A DNA stretch of 51,135 nucleotides. Source: an uncultured Sterolibacterium sp. (GTDB lineage: Bacteria; Pseudomonadota; Gammaproteobacteria; Burkholderiales; Rhodocyclaceae). The notes below the pieces were generated by a model, which saw nothing but the letters and a program-made list of their open reading frames with translations, did no database searches and was not told the DNA's origin. The DNA lies in NCBI GenBank assembly GCA_903832735.1, contig CAILCO010000068.1, positions 1 through 51,135 of the forward strand, in the 5' to 3' direction. This document shows positions 37,171-50,200 of this stretch, piece after piece; position 1 is the stretch's first letter; each line of letters begins with the position of its first letter. Made by a program: the position numbers and the translations under genes.

Positions 37171-37749
37171 CTAGCGCTTTTCGATGAAGGACTTCAATAG
37201 CACGACCACCGCGCCCGACCCGCCTTCGGCGGTTTGCGCTTGGCAGTAGGCCAGCACTTCCGGCCGGCTGGCCAGCCAGTTTTTCACCAGTTGTTTCAAC
37301 ACCGGTTCGCGTCCCGGCGAACGCAGGCCTTTGCCGTGCACGATGCGCAGGCAGCGGTGGCCGCGCGTCAGGCTGGCGAGAAGAAACTGCCCCAGCATCT
37401 CTCTCGCCTCGTCGCGGTTCAGGCCGTGCAGGTCGAGTTGATCCCGGGTCACCCAGCGGCCGCGGCGCAAATCGCGCAGCACGGTGCGCGGCAATCCCGG
37501 TTTCAGATAAGACAGTTCATCGCCGCCGTCCGGCAATGTTTCCAGCGGCGCCAGGCTGTCGCCGAGGGCGGCTGCGCCCCGCTCCTGTTGTCGCTGGCGT
37601 GGAATCGCCAGCGGCGGCGGCATCTCGTGATGAACCTTGTCGGTCACCAGCGGTACGGCATCGGCCACCGCGCGCCGGAACAGCGCGATGTCTTCGGGCA
37701 GCGGCCTCTTACTCTTACCCGCTGCGGGTAACGAGCGCGGCTTGCCCAC
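37171..37749 (-). CDS. Smr-domain protein (SmrA-like)
   Basis: A 192-residue protein. The C-terminal Smr domain shows LDLHGLNRDEAREML, then RIVHGKGLRSPGREPVLK and, at the end, GGSGAVVVLLK. Smr domains are nicking endonuclease or RNA-cleaving modules related to the MutS2 C-terminus. The N-terminal 90 residues are basic and less ordered, as in YdaL/SmrA/B proteins. Its start is 4 bases downstream of the trxB stop, so the two form an operon. Recent family work ties Smr proteins to ribosome rescue, but which role applies here is open. Confidence 0.9.
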   Translation of the reverse strand: MGKPRSLPAAGKSKRPLPEDIALFRRAVADAVPLVTDKVHHEMPPPLAIPRQRQQERGAAALGDSLAPLETLPDGGDELSYLKPGLPRTVLRDLRRGRWVTRDQLDLHGLNRDEAREMLGQFLLASLTRGHRCLRIVHGKGLRSPGREPVLKQLVKNWLASRPEVLAYCQAQTAEGGSGAVVVLLKSFIEKR

Positions 37750-37753
37750 GGAC

Positions 37754-38749
<996 letters not shown>

Positions 38750-38859
38750 TCATGCCCAGCCTGACGATCGCGGTTGTCGCTGAGCTTGCCACTGGCGCTG
38801 CCGCTCAAGCTGGTGGCGCTTTCCGTTTCTTTTCGGCCTTATCCTCCGGCGTGCGCCGG

Positions 38860-38865
38860 TATAAT
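38860..38865 (+). promoter_or_regulatory. Likely -10 element for ftsK
   Basis: A perfect TATAAT, predicting transcription from about 38872 and so excluding the long upstream frame that opens at 38774. The -35 region is weak (CCTTAT around 38837). The start codon GTG 38921 would follow a leader of about 49 bases. Confidence 0.45.
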
Positions 38866-38920
38866 CTCGATCTTGCTCCCTCCCGGCCGTCGCTGGCCTT
38901 TAATTGCACACTCCAAGCTC

Positions 38921-41203
38921 GTGGCGGAAAACCCCAAGGACCATCCCCTCCCGGAAAAGATCGCCGCCCTGCTGCAGGAAGCGCGCTGGCTGGCGCTGGC
39001 GGCGCTGGCGATCTATGTCGGACTGATCCTGGCTGGATTCGACAAGGCCGATCCGGGCTGGTCGCACGCCGTCGATATGGGGCGCATCATCAATCCTGGG
39101 GGCCGTTTCGGCGCCTGGCTAGCCGACCTGCTGCTCTACCTGTTCGGCCTGTCGGCCTGGTGGACCGTGCTGTTTCTGTTCTCCGTGGTCGCCTGGGGCC
39201 ACCGTCGCGGCCATGCCCTGCCAGGCGATCGCCGCCCCTTGCTGATCGCCCTGGCGGGTTTCCTGATCCTGCTCGCGTCCAGCAGCGGCATCGAGGCGCT
39301 GCGCTTCTACAGTCTCAAGGCGTCGCTACCCCTGGCCCCGGGCGGCATGCTCGGCCACGAAGTCGGCCGGCTGGCCGCCAACTATCTCGGCTACATCGGC
39401 GGCACCCTGATCCTGCTGGTGCTGTTCGCGGCTGGCTTCAGCCTGTTTACCGGAACGTCCTGGCTGCGCCTCGCCGAGATCTTCGGCACGCTGCTCGAGA
39501 CTAGCTATTTCGGCGCCATCCGTCTCTGGCAGACCTGGCAGGATAGGCGCATCGGTCGCGTCGTGGCGGAACAGCGCGAGGCGGTGGTCGAGGTGGTGCG
39601 CAAGAAGATCGAGGAGCACCCGCTCAAGATCGAGCCGGTGGCGCTGGAGATTCCCCGTGCCGCCAAGGCCGAGGCGCGCATCGAGAAGGAACGCCAGGCG
39701 CCCCTGTTCTTCGACAGCCCGGGCGGCGCGCTGCCGCCCCTGCATCTGCTCGACGAGGCCGCCCACGGCAGCGACGATCTGCCCGGCACCGAGATCCTCG
39801 AATACACCTCGCGCCTGATCGAGCGCAAGCTTGCCGACTTCGGCGTCGAGGTCAAGGTGCTCTCGGCCTACCCGGGACCGGTGGTGACGCGCTACGAAAT
39901 CGATCCGGCGGTGGGCGTCAAGGGCAGTCAGATCGTCAATCTCGCCAAGGATCTGGCCCGCGCCTTGGCCCTGGTGAGCATCCGCGTGGTCGAAACGGTG
40001 CCGGGCAAGGCCTGTATGGCGCTCGAACTGCCCAATGCCCGGCGGCAGACCGTGCGCCTGTCCGAGATCATCGGCTCGAAGGCCTATCACGATCTGCACG
40101 CGCCGCTGGCCATCGCGCTGGGCAAGGATATTTCCGGCCAGCCGGTGGTCGTCGACCTTGCCAGGATGCCCCATCTCTTGGTGGCCGGCACCACCGGTTC
40201 GGGCAAATCGGTCGGCATCAACGCGATGATCCTCTCGCTGATCTACAAGTCCGAACCCAAGGACGTACGCCTGATCATGGTCGACCCGAAGATGCTCGAA
40301 CTGTCGGTGTACGAAGGCATACCGCACCTCCTGGCGCCGGTGGTGACCGACATGAGCAAGGCCGCCAATGCCTTGCACTGGTGCGTCGGCGAAATGGAGC
40401 GGCGCTACAAGTTGCTCTCGGCGCTGGGCGTGCGCAATCTCTCCGGCTACAACGGCAAGATCCATGAAGCCGAGAAGGCCGGCGCTCATGTCGCCAATCC
40501 TTTCTCGCTCACCCCCGAGGCGCCCGAGCCGCTGGATGCGCTGCCCTATATCGTGGTGGTCATCGACGAACTCGCCGACCTGATGATGGTGGTCGGCAAG
40601 AAGGTCGAGGAACTGATCGCCCGACTGGCCCAGAAGGCGCGCGCTTCCGGCATCCATCTGATCCTGGCGACGCAGCGGCCGTCGGTGGATGTGATCACCG
40701 GTCTGATCAAGGCCAACATCCCGACGCGGATTTCCTTCCAGGTGTCGAGCAAGATCGATTCGCGCACCATCCTCGACCAGATGGGCGCGGAGGCGCTGCT
40801 CGGCCAGGGCGACATGCTCTTTCTCGCTCCAGGCACGGGGTTGCCGGTGCGGGTTCATGGCGCCTTTGTTTCCGACAACGAAGTGCATCGCGTCGTCGAG
40901 CATTTGAAAAAGGTGGCCAGGCCGGAATACGTCGATGGCATTCTCGATGCGCCGGCGGGCGAGTCGGATGCTGCGCAGGGCGAGATCATGGGTGGCAACG
41001 CCGAGGAAGACCAGATGTACGACCAGGCCGTGGAACTGGTATTGAAGACTCGCCGGCCATCGATCTCGCTGGTCCAGCGCCACCTGCGCATCGGTTACAA
41101 CCGCGCCGCGCGCCTGATCGAGCAGATGGAGCGCGCCGGCCTGGTGTCCGCGATGAACGGCGCCGGCAGCCGCGAAGTGCTGGTGCCGGAGCGCAGCGAA
41201 TGA
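38921..41203 (+). CDS. ftsK: DNA translocase FtsK
   Basis: A 760-residue division-site DNA pump that clears and aligns chromosome termini. Four N-terminal helices lie roughly at residues 20-210, then a short charged linker, then the motor: Walker [14 protein letters not shown], Walker [15 protein letters not shown] and [17 protein letters not shown]. The gamma winged helix that reads KOPS sites is at the C-terminus ([20 protein letters not shown]). GTG 38921 is preferred because the predicted promoter lies inside the longer frame; the residues before it are not FtsK-like. The stop overlaps the lolA start (ATGA). Confidence 0.93.
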   Translation: MAENPKDHPLPEKIAALLQEARWLALAALAIYVGLILAGFDKADPGWSHAVDMGRIINPGGRFGAWLADLLLYLFGLSAWWTVLFLFSVVAWGHRRGHALPGDRRPLLIALAGFLILLASSSGIEALRFYSLKASLPLAPGGMLGHEVGRLAANYLGYIGGTLILLVLFAAGFSLFTGTSWLRLAEIFGTLLETSYFGAIRLWQTWQDRRIGRVVAEQREAVVEVVRKKIEEHPLKIEPVALEIPRAAKAEARIEKERQAPLFFDSPGGALPPLHLLDEAAHGSDDLPGTEILEYTSRLIERKLADFGVEVKVLSAYPGPVVTRYEIDPAVGVKGSQIVNLAKDLARALALVSIRVVETVPGKACMALELPNARRQTVRLSEIIGSKAYHDLHAPLAIALGKDISGQPVVVDLARMPHLLVAGTTGSGKSVGINAMILSLIYKSEPKDVRLIMVDPKMLELSVYEGIPHLLAPVVTDMSKAANALHWCVGEMERRYKLLSALGVRNLSGYNGKIHEAEKAGAHVANPFSLTPEAPEPLDALPYIVVVIDELADLMMVVGKKVEELIARLAQKARASGIHLILATQRPSVDVITGLIKANIPTRISFQVSSKIDSRTILDQMGAEALLGQGDMLFLAPGTGLPVRVHGAFVSDNEVHRVVEHLKKVARPEYVDGILDAPAGESDAAQGEIMGGNAEEDQMYDQAVELVLKTRRPSISLVQRHLRIGYNRAARLIEQMERAGLVSAMNGAGSREVLVPERSE

Positions 41204-41856
41204 AGCGTACATTGAATCGGAAGCAGATGAACTTTCATCGGAATATTTTTCGCACCGCAGGCCTGTTCTGCGGCACGCTTCTTTCCCTCGCCGCCCTGGC
41301 CTCCGGCACCGAGCAGCTCAAGGCCTTTGTCGAAAATACCCACAGCGCCCGGGCCATATTTTCTCAGACGGTGGAGGCGAAGTCCGGGCGCAAGCCGCAG
41401 CTGTCGCAGGGCTCATTCCTGTTCTCCCGGCCCGGCAAGTTCCAGTGGAATTACGAAAAGCCCTACGCTCAGCTGATCGTCGGCGACGGCGAAAAGCTCT
41501 GGATCTACGATCCGGAACTCAACCAGGTCTCGGTCAAGAAACTGGGCGCAGCGCTAGGATCCAGTCCCGCGGCTTTGCTCGCCGGCGACAATGCCATGGA
41601 GAAGAATTTCGTGCTCAGCGACGCCGGCAGCAGTGACGGTCTGGACTGGGTCGAGGCCAAGCCCCGGGCGCAGGACAGCAGCTTCCTGCAGGTGCGTCTG
41701 GGCTTCCGCGACAATCTGCCGCGGACCATGGAAGTCCACGACAACTTCGGCCAGACCACGACGCTGAAATTCAGCCGCTTCGAGCGCAACCCGCACTTCT
41801 CATCCGGTTTGTTCCGTTTCGTGCCGCCCAAGGGGGCGGATGTCGTCGGTGAGTGA
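41200..41856 (+). CDS. lolA: Outer-membrane lipoprotein carrier protein LolA
   Basis: A 218-residue periplasmic chaperone that ferries lipoproteins to LolB. The N-terminus is a signal peptide (basic region, then [18 protein letters not shown]). The mature part shows [28 protein letters not shown] and [16 protein letters not shown], all typical. ATG 41200 overlaps the ftsK stop by four bases and has GGAG 8 bases upstream; ATG 41227 would give a shorter signal peptide. The gene order ftsK-lolA-rarA-serS is conserved in many proteobacteria. Confidence 0.95.
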   Translation: MKRTLNRKQMNFHRNIFRTAGLFCGTLLSLAALASGTEQLKAFVENTHSARAIFSQTVEAKSGRKPQLSQGSFLFSRPGKFQWNYEKPYAQLIVGDGEKLWIYDPELNQVSVKKLGAALGSSPAALLAGDNAMEKNFVLSDAGSSDGLDWVEAKPRAQDSSFLQVRLGFRDNLPRTMEVHDNFGQTTTLKFSRFERNPHFSSGLFRFVPPKGADVVGE

Positions 41857-43159
41857 CCTGCTGACGCCGCTGCAGGCCTCGCCCCATGCGCCGCTGGCGG
41901 AACTGCTGCGGCCCAGGACGCTGGATGAGGTGATCGGGCAGTCCCACCTGCTCGGTCCCGGCAAGCCGCTGCGTCTGGCCTTCGAGTCGCGCCAGCCGCA
42001 TTCGATGATCCTCTGGGGGCCGCCGGGGGTGGGCAAGACCACGCTGGCGCGGTTGATGGCCGACGCCTTCGACGCCGAGTTCATCGCCCTGTCCGCCGTT
42101 TTCTCGGGGGTCAAGGACATCCGCGAGGCGGTGGCCCAGGCGCAACTGACGCTGGCTCGGTCGGGCCGCGGTACCCTGCTCTTCGTCGACGAGGTGCATC
42201 GCTTCAACAAGGCCCAGCAGGATGCCTTCCTGCCCTACGTCGAGCAGGGCTTGCTCACCTTCGTCGGCGCCACCACGGAAAATCCCTCCTTCGAAGTGAA
42301 CTCCGCCCTGCTCTCGCGCGCCTCGGTATATGTCCTGAAAAGCCTCTCCACCGAGGAACTGGGGCAGCTTTTCCAGCGGGCGCGGGATCGCGCCTTGCCC
42401 GAACTCTCCTTCGACGACGATGCCCGCGACCGCCTGATCGGCTATGCCGACGGCGATGCCCGGCGCCTGCTCAATGTCCTGGAACAGATCAAGACCGCTG
42501 CCGCCACGGCGGGTCTGACCCGGGTCGACACCGCCCTGCTCGAGGATGCCCTGGCCGCCGATCTGCGCCGCTTCGACAAGGGCGGAGACGCCTTCTACGA
42601 CCAGATTTCGGCGCTGCACAAGTCGGTGCGCGGCTCCGATCCCGATGCCTCGCTCTACTGGTTCGTGCGCATGCTCGACGGCGGCGCCGATCCCCTGTAT
42701 CTCGGCCGGCGCATGGTGCGCATGGCCAGCGAGGACATCGGCCTGGCCGATCCCCGCGCCCTGGAACTGACCCTGAACGCCTGCGCCACCTACGAGCGGC
42801 TGGGCAGCCCGGAAGGCGAACTGGCCCTGGCCGAAGCGCTCATCTATCTCGCCTGTGCCGCCAAGTCGAATGCCGTCTATGTCGCCTACAATGCCGCCCG
42901 CGCCTTCGTCGCCAAGGACCAGTCGCGGCCGGTGCCCGAGCACCTGCGCAATGCCCCGACCAAGCTGATGAAGGAACTCGGCTTCGGCCGCGAATATCGC
43001 TACGCCCATGACGAGCCTGAGGCCTATGCCGCGGGCGAAAATTATTTTCCCGACGACATGCCCGCGGTCGAATGGTACAAACCGACGCCGCGCGGCCTGG
43101 AAGCGAGGATTTCCGAGAAGCTCAGTCACCTGCGCGAACTCGACCGCAAGGCCAAGTAG
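41840..43159 (+). CDS. rarA: Replication-associated recombination protein A (RarA/MgsA)
   Basis: A 439-residue AAA+ clamp-loader-like ATPase that acts at stalled forks. Walker A WGPPGVGKTTLAR, Walker B LLFVDEVHRFNKAQQD, sensor 1 VGATTENPSFE, and the C-terminal tetramerisation region with RMVRMASEDIGLADP and PDDMPAVEWYKPTPRGLE. It overlaps lolA by 17 bases; GTG 41849 is an alternative start. The length is standard. Confidence 0.95.
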   Translation: MSSVSDLLTPLQASPHAPLAELLRPRTLDEVIGQSHLLGPGKPLRLAFESRQPHSMILWGPPGVGKTTLARLMADAFDAEFIALSAVFSGVKDIREAVAQAQLTLARSGRGTLLFVDEVHRFNKAQQDAFLPYVEQGLLTFVGATTENPSFEVNSALLSRASVYVLKSLSTEELGQLFQRARDRALPELSFDDDARDRLIGYADGDARRLLNVLEQIKTAAATAGLTRVDTALLEDALAADLRRFDKGGDAFYDQISALHKSVRGSDPDASLYWFVRMLDGGADPLYLGRRMVRMASEDIGLADPRALELTLNACATYERLGSPEGELALAEALIYLACAAKSNAVYVAYNAARAFVAKDQSRPVPEHLRNAPTKLMKELGFGREYRYAHDEPEAYAAGENYFPDDMPAVEWYKPTPRGLEARISEKLSHLRELDRKAK

Positions 43160-45810
<2,651 letters not shown>

Positions 45811-45929
45811 TGCGGCAGACCCTCTCAAGATGGGCGCACGACATTGTGCTACGTTGCCGGGAGTGGCGTTTTCCGCTGCGTTTTCCGTCTGGCGCCCAAG
45901 CCACCTTAGGTGTTAAAATTCGCGCCGCC

Positions 45930-46019
45930 GGAGAGGTGGCAGAGTGGTCGAATGTACCTGACTCGAAATCAGGCGATGTCGCAAGGCATCCGTGGGTTCG
46001 AATCCCACCCTCTCCGCCA
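45930..46019 (+). tRNA. tRNA-Ser (anticodon CGA)
   Basis: Ninety bases including an encoded CCA (46017-46019). The acceptor stem is GGAGAGG (45930-45936) with CCTCTCC (46009-46015). The anticodon stem CCTGA/TCAGG holds the loop CTCGAAA, with anticodon CGA at 45964-45966, reading UCG. A long variable arm (type II tRNA) and T-arm GTGGGTTCGAATCCCAC are present. TAAAAT at 45914-45919 is a possible -10. Confidence 0.97.
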
Positions 46020-46359
46020 ACGCATTATAACCTAATGATTTCCCATACAATGTGGGAAACGCCGCCGCGGCGAGGTGGGCCACTCAGGTGAGCCACTTGG
46101 TGGGCGAAGCCGACGCGGATTCCAGCTAGGGTGCGGCGTTCGCGCCATGGGGTGTTAAATTTCAGTTGGTCATCCCCCAGCATTTCCGCGTGGCAGCCGT
46201 GGAGCCTGACGCAAGGGCCTGAGTGGTTGGCTGAGAAGAATTCGGGCCGCCGCACGCACCGTAATGGCTCACCCATATCACGCCATTGCCGCGACCCCGA
46301 TCGCCCATCCTGGGCTGTTTTAGAAGGGTTGCGCAGCTATGCCAGCCGTATCCTGTCCC
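46020..46359. other. Gene-poor stretch with repeat debris downstream of tRNA-Ser
   Basis: No credible gene is seen. TTTCCCA (46039-46045) and TGGGAAA (46053-46059) form an inverted repeat just after the tRNA. GGCCACTCAGGTGAGCCACTT near 46078-46098 has GTGGCTCA-type repeats on the minus strand, again reminiscent of IS ends. A small hairpin GCCCA-TCC-TGGGC followed by TGTTTT lies at 46303-46321. tRNA 3' ends are common insertion points, and accessory genes begin here, but no integrase is visible. Confidence 0.4.
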
Positions 46360-46536
46360 TCACGCGGTGCTGGTGGTCAGGAAGATCATCAGCACCGCCA
46401 GTAGCGCCAGGACGAGCCAGAACCAGTCGAAGCCGCGCGTCGAACTTTCATGGGATCTGGAGGAACAGGTATTGTGCTTGATGCCGGCGTGGGGCGTGCT
46501 GTGGGCAGCATTCGCGGCCGTCTTGGTCTTGCCCAT
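46360..46536 (-). CDS. 58-residue single-helix membrane protein, function unknown
   Basis: A small gene. The N-terminal 36 residues are basic and His/Ser/Thr-rich (start MGKTKTAANAAHSTPH, with one Cys), followed by one strong transmembrane helix (FDWFWLVLALLAVLMIFLTT) ending three residues before the stop. Support for its being real: GGAGAG lies 8 bases before the ATG at 46536, and an Fnr-type box with class II spacing lies about 66 bases upstream on the same strand. The size and layout recall small respiratory-complex subunits such as CcoQ or CydX, but I see no sequence match to them. It has no operon partner. Confidence 0.6.
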   Translation of the reverse strand: MGKTKTAANAAHSTPHAGIKHNTCSSRSHESSTRGFDWFWLVLALLAVLMIFLTTSTA

Positions 46537-46595
46537 AATAGTGCTCTCCCGATGGGGATCATGACAGCAGCGTACTCGCGGGTTCTGGAGTCGAA

Positions 46596-46609
46596 TTGAT
46601 ACAGGTCAA
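46596..46609 (-). promoter_or_regulatory. Fnr-type box upstream of the 58-residue membrane protein gene
   Basis: TTGATACAGGTCAA, nine of ten to consensus. On the minus strand TACGCT (46574-46569, three of six) would be the -10, with a start near 46562 and the box centred about 40 bases upstream. No plus-strand gene lies downstream, so the minus gene is the only candidate target. Confidence 0.6.
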
Positions 46610-46675
46610 TAAGTCAGGCGCCGGTCATCGTTCTGCTGGCCTGGGGTTGTCAGGCTGACGCGGCGCACAACCAGT

Positions 46676-47233
46676 TCAGCGCCATTTATTGGCCTGCGCT
46701 TTGATGTCCACTTCGTCGTTGTTGAAGGTAATGATCAGCTTGAGTTGCGTGTTCTGCGCATCCGCGCGAACCTGGGCAAGCAGTTGAGGCGTGATGATGG
46801 TCGTGAGATCGATGCGTTTCGTGAAATGCGGTTGCTGATCTGAGATGCGTTTGCTTTCGGCGAGACCTGCTGTTGAATAGCGGACGGAATTGGGCAGCAA
46901 ATCCTGATTCCTTTCCCATGCCTCAGCTTCGGCAGTGGGCGCCACCCATTCCACATCCACGAATTTTGGCACTCCCCGTTTGCGGTCTCCTGGCATGAAG
47001 GACATGATTGCGCCCCCTTTCGGGAACATCCCGCCCACGGCCCCGGGCACCGGGCCGCGCATGCCGTCTGGATCGAATCTCTTTACCCCTACGGACCTAC
47101 CTGCACTCTGAAACAGCAGGGTCATGCCAACAGCCTTGTCACCGGCCAGTGAGGCTGACGACACGGGTGCCAGCATGCCGATCATCAGGGCGCAGCAGAG
47201 AGAATGTCGAAGCCGTAATATTGCTTGAGCCAT
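46676..47233 (-). CDS. Periplasmic protein downstream of Rhs; candidate immunity protein
   Basis: A 185-residue exported protein. The signal peptide (RHSLCCALMIGMLAPVSSA) has no lipobox cysteine at the cleavage site, so the protein should be soluble in the periplasm. The mature part contains GGAIMSFMPGDRKRGVPKF followed by VDVEWVAPTAEAEAW, which recalls the DUF2931/DUF3304 proteins often paired with DUF2235 effectors; this is a weak resemblance. GGAGGA, 9 bases before ATG 47233, is inside the Rhs gene, and the two genes overlap by 49 bases. Tight overlap downstream of a lipase-type toxin whose target would be in the periplasm supports an immunity role. Confidence 0.6.
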   Translation of the reverse strand: MAQAILRLRHSLCCALMIGMLAPVSSASLAGDKAVGMTLLFQSAGRSVGVKRFDPDGMRGPVPGAVGGMFPKGGAIMSFMPGDRKRGVPKFVDVEWVAPTAEAEAWERNQDLLPNSVRYSTAGLAESKRISDQQPHFTKRIDLTTIITPQLLAQVRADAQNTQLKLIITFNNDEVDIKAQANKWR

Positions 47234-50200
47234 TTGCCATATTCCTCCATGTTGACTGCGCCGACGATTTTCGATGACCCGTCGGCATCCATCGTCGCCT
47301 GGGCGTAGAGATCGATGTAGCTCGCTGTCTGACTCCAGTTCATCCCGCCCGGCGTCGCTTGCCGCTGCTTCTGGCAAGAGATCGTCCAGGCTTTGTTGTT
47401 GGCGCGCAGACAGAAATTCCGGTCGCCGCTACCATTGCTCTTGTCGTGCAGCACCGGGTCAGTAACGGTAGCCCACTCCGGATGTCCCACACTGGAGGCA
47501 CTCCATGCGTTCATCTTCACGCCGGATATTTTCGCCTGATCGACGATCCAGTTTAAAGCCACGTCCGAAAGATCGCCGGTACCATAGCTGCCGCCGATAT
47601 CGGCATGACTGCCGATGAAGCCTCTTTGCGTGCCGCTGCCTATAGCTTCGCCGGGGAACAGATAGCGGTGTTCATTGAGCGCCACCGCCTGGAAGACATT
47701 CCTAGCCGCCGATGGGATGGCCAACTGCCACGAAGCGTTGTCCGCGCCGTTCAAGCCGAACTGCGCGACCGTATCCCACAGACCGAGAAAGCGGATCTGG
47801 AGGCAAGCGCCGCTGGCCTGGTAAGTCTGATTGCTCAGACGAGTCGCCACAGAATTCGTGAAATCCCGGGCCATCGCCGCGCCGCGCGAGAAACCGATGA
47901 CATCGATGTTTACCCAGTCGCCTTTTTGAACGCTGCCCCCTTGCATGTATTGGTCCAATTGCTGCAGCATGTAATTGACCCGCGCCCGGGCGGTATTGGC
48001 GTTAGCTTCGTCGAGCCAGTTGGTGTTGATCTGGCTGTCAGGATCGTCGCGCCCGACGCCGTTCATGTACCATTTTGGGCCATTCTGTGCGGCGTCATAG
48101 GCCAGATAGAACTTGTAGACATTCGAGAAATCATCGGCACCCGGCGGCGGGTTCGAGTTGTCGGTCCCGTCAAATGCAAACAAGATCAGCCCCTCCGGGT
48201 CGATATATTTCAGCGGGTTGTTGGCGGCGTAGCTGTAGGCATTCAGCCCGGCCCGCAGGCCGAGCGGATCGGGACTCAGGTAGTTACCGCGATCCGGGTC
48301 GTAGTAGCGCTGGCCATTGTAGTGGAGGCCGGACTCTTCGTCCTCGTACTGTCCGGGCAGGCGGAGGTTGAGCTTGAAGCGACTATGGTTCGTTGCGCCG
48401 GTCCGGATGATCCTGCCGAAGGGCGCGTAGACGGCTGACCAGACGGCATGGCCCTGGACATCGGTCGCCAGTTCCGGCGCGCCGAGGTGGTTATTGTGGA
48501 GATAGACGATGCTCTCGTCGCCGTAAAACCACGCCTGGCAGATCGTGACTAGGTCGGCCGCGATCTGCCAAAGCAGCGAGCGCTCATGCTCCAGGGCGCG
48601 CCCTGCGGGCGTGTCGATCAGCGCCACTGGGTGGTCGCCCAGATAGAGGTACTGCCGGGTGATCCTGCCCCGCGCATCGAGTTCGGCCGCGAGACGGCCG
48701 GCCTCGTAGAGGTAGTGCGTGCGGCCCTTGCTCGTAGTCTTGGCGATCCGTTCGCCCCTGTGGTTATAGCGATAGCTCGCGATACTGAGATTTTCCTCGC
48801 GCACGTCACGTATTTCCCTCAACCGGCCCAGGGCATCCCAGAGATATTCGCGTTCGGCTATGGTCGTCGGCTGTCCGTTGGCATCGTAGCCAGACATCTG
48901 TTCTTGTTCGGGCGAAGGCGCGCAGAAAACCATGGATCGCCGCGCTTCGCTCGCGATGACAAGCGAAGGAAGTCCCTGTGGGACGCCTCTAGGGTCTTTG
49001 CGAGGAGCGCAGCGACGTGGCAATCCAGTTGTTGACGATTTATGGACAGCATCGAGCCGGCGATTGCTCCTTTCCGCGTAAGCCGTTTTGACGGTTCCGC
49101 TTCTGGTGTCCGTCTGGTCTGCGATACCTTCTTGCGAGAGCAGCCGGTTGCCGGCGCCGTCGTAGAAATAGCGGGAGACATTTGCCGCAGCGCTCGGCTG
49201 GATCGCGGCGGCGGCGATCAGACGGTCCTGCGCATCGTAGGCGTAGCTCTCTGTCCGGCTGGAAGTGGCGCCTTGGTCCTGGCGGCTCAGCAGATTGCCG
49301 GCCACATCCCAGCGATAGCGGCGATCGATCAGGTTTTCGGCGCGACGATGGACGACGCGGGCCAGCACGCCTTCGCGGCTGCGCAGGCTGTTCGCCTCGA
49401 TGCCGTTGCCGAAGACGAAACGGCGGATGCCGGTGAGGTCGCGTTCGATCTGCGCAACGATGGGTGTGGCGGGCAGCAGCCAGGAGAGCCACGCCGTGCG
49501 GACCAATCTTCGTTCCAGCGCAACGATCTGGTTCTGACCGTTGCGCCGGTACGCGATCGTGCTGCCGTCGGGCAGGCTGACGGCACTCGTCTGGCCCAGT
49601 GAATCATAGGAATAGCGGGTGATGCTGCTGGCCATCATGGCGTCGGCGAGTTGCAGCTGCACGGTCCTCGCCGCCAGACGGCCGCTGTTGTCGTAGGCGT
49701 AGGTTTCGCTCTGCCCGGGATGGTCGACGGCGACCAGGTGCGGCCCGTGATAGCGCCAGCGGGTCACGAGCGGCGGCGCAGCCGATGCTGTTCCGCTGCC
49801 GGCCGCAAAAATTTCCTGTTTGACGATGCGCCCGGAGGCGTCGTATTCATAGCCGGCGCGATTGCCGCTGGCGTCCGTGGCTGCCACCAGTCGGTCGGCG
49901 GCATCGTAGCGATTGCTCGTCTCGCCGCTATCCGGGCTGACGACTTCGATGCTGCGGCCGAAGTCGTCGCGATGGTTGCGCGTGGTGGCGCCATTGGGCG
50001 CGATCACCTTGTCGATCCGCTGGAGCGCATCGCGCTCGAAGCGCACGGTGGCAGTCATCGGCCGCGTCGCTATGCTCTCGACACTGTTGCCATCGCCGTC
50101 GTATTGGTAGCGCGTCTCGCGCCCCAGGCCATCGGTGAACAGTTCGGGTCGGCCCGCTTCGTCGTAGGCGATTCGACGCCTGCCGCCCAAGTCGTCGTCG

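Noticed and set aside
38774-38920. N-terminal extension of ftsK from an upstream ATG
   Set aside because: A perfect TATAAT at 38860 lies inside it and the extra residues do not resemble FtsK.
46025-46276. Minus-strand 83-codon frame (contains GDDQLKFNTPWRERR)
   Set aside because: It runs through inverted repeats next to the tRNA, has no ribosome site and no recognisable domain; more likely repeat debris.
45930-46360. tRNA-Ser as a genomic-island attachment site
   Set aside because: No integrase gene and no repeated tRNA 3' end is visible within the window.
46286-46564. Plus-strand 92-codon frame
   Set aside because: It is the antisense shadow of the 58-residue gene, which has the better ribosome site and promoter.
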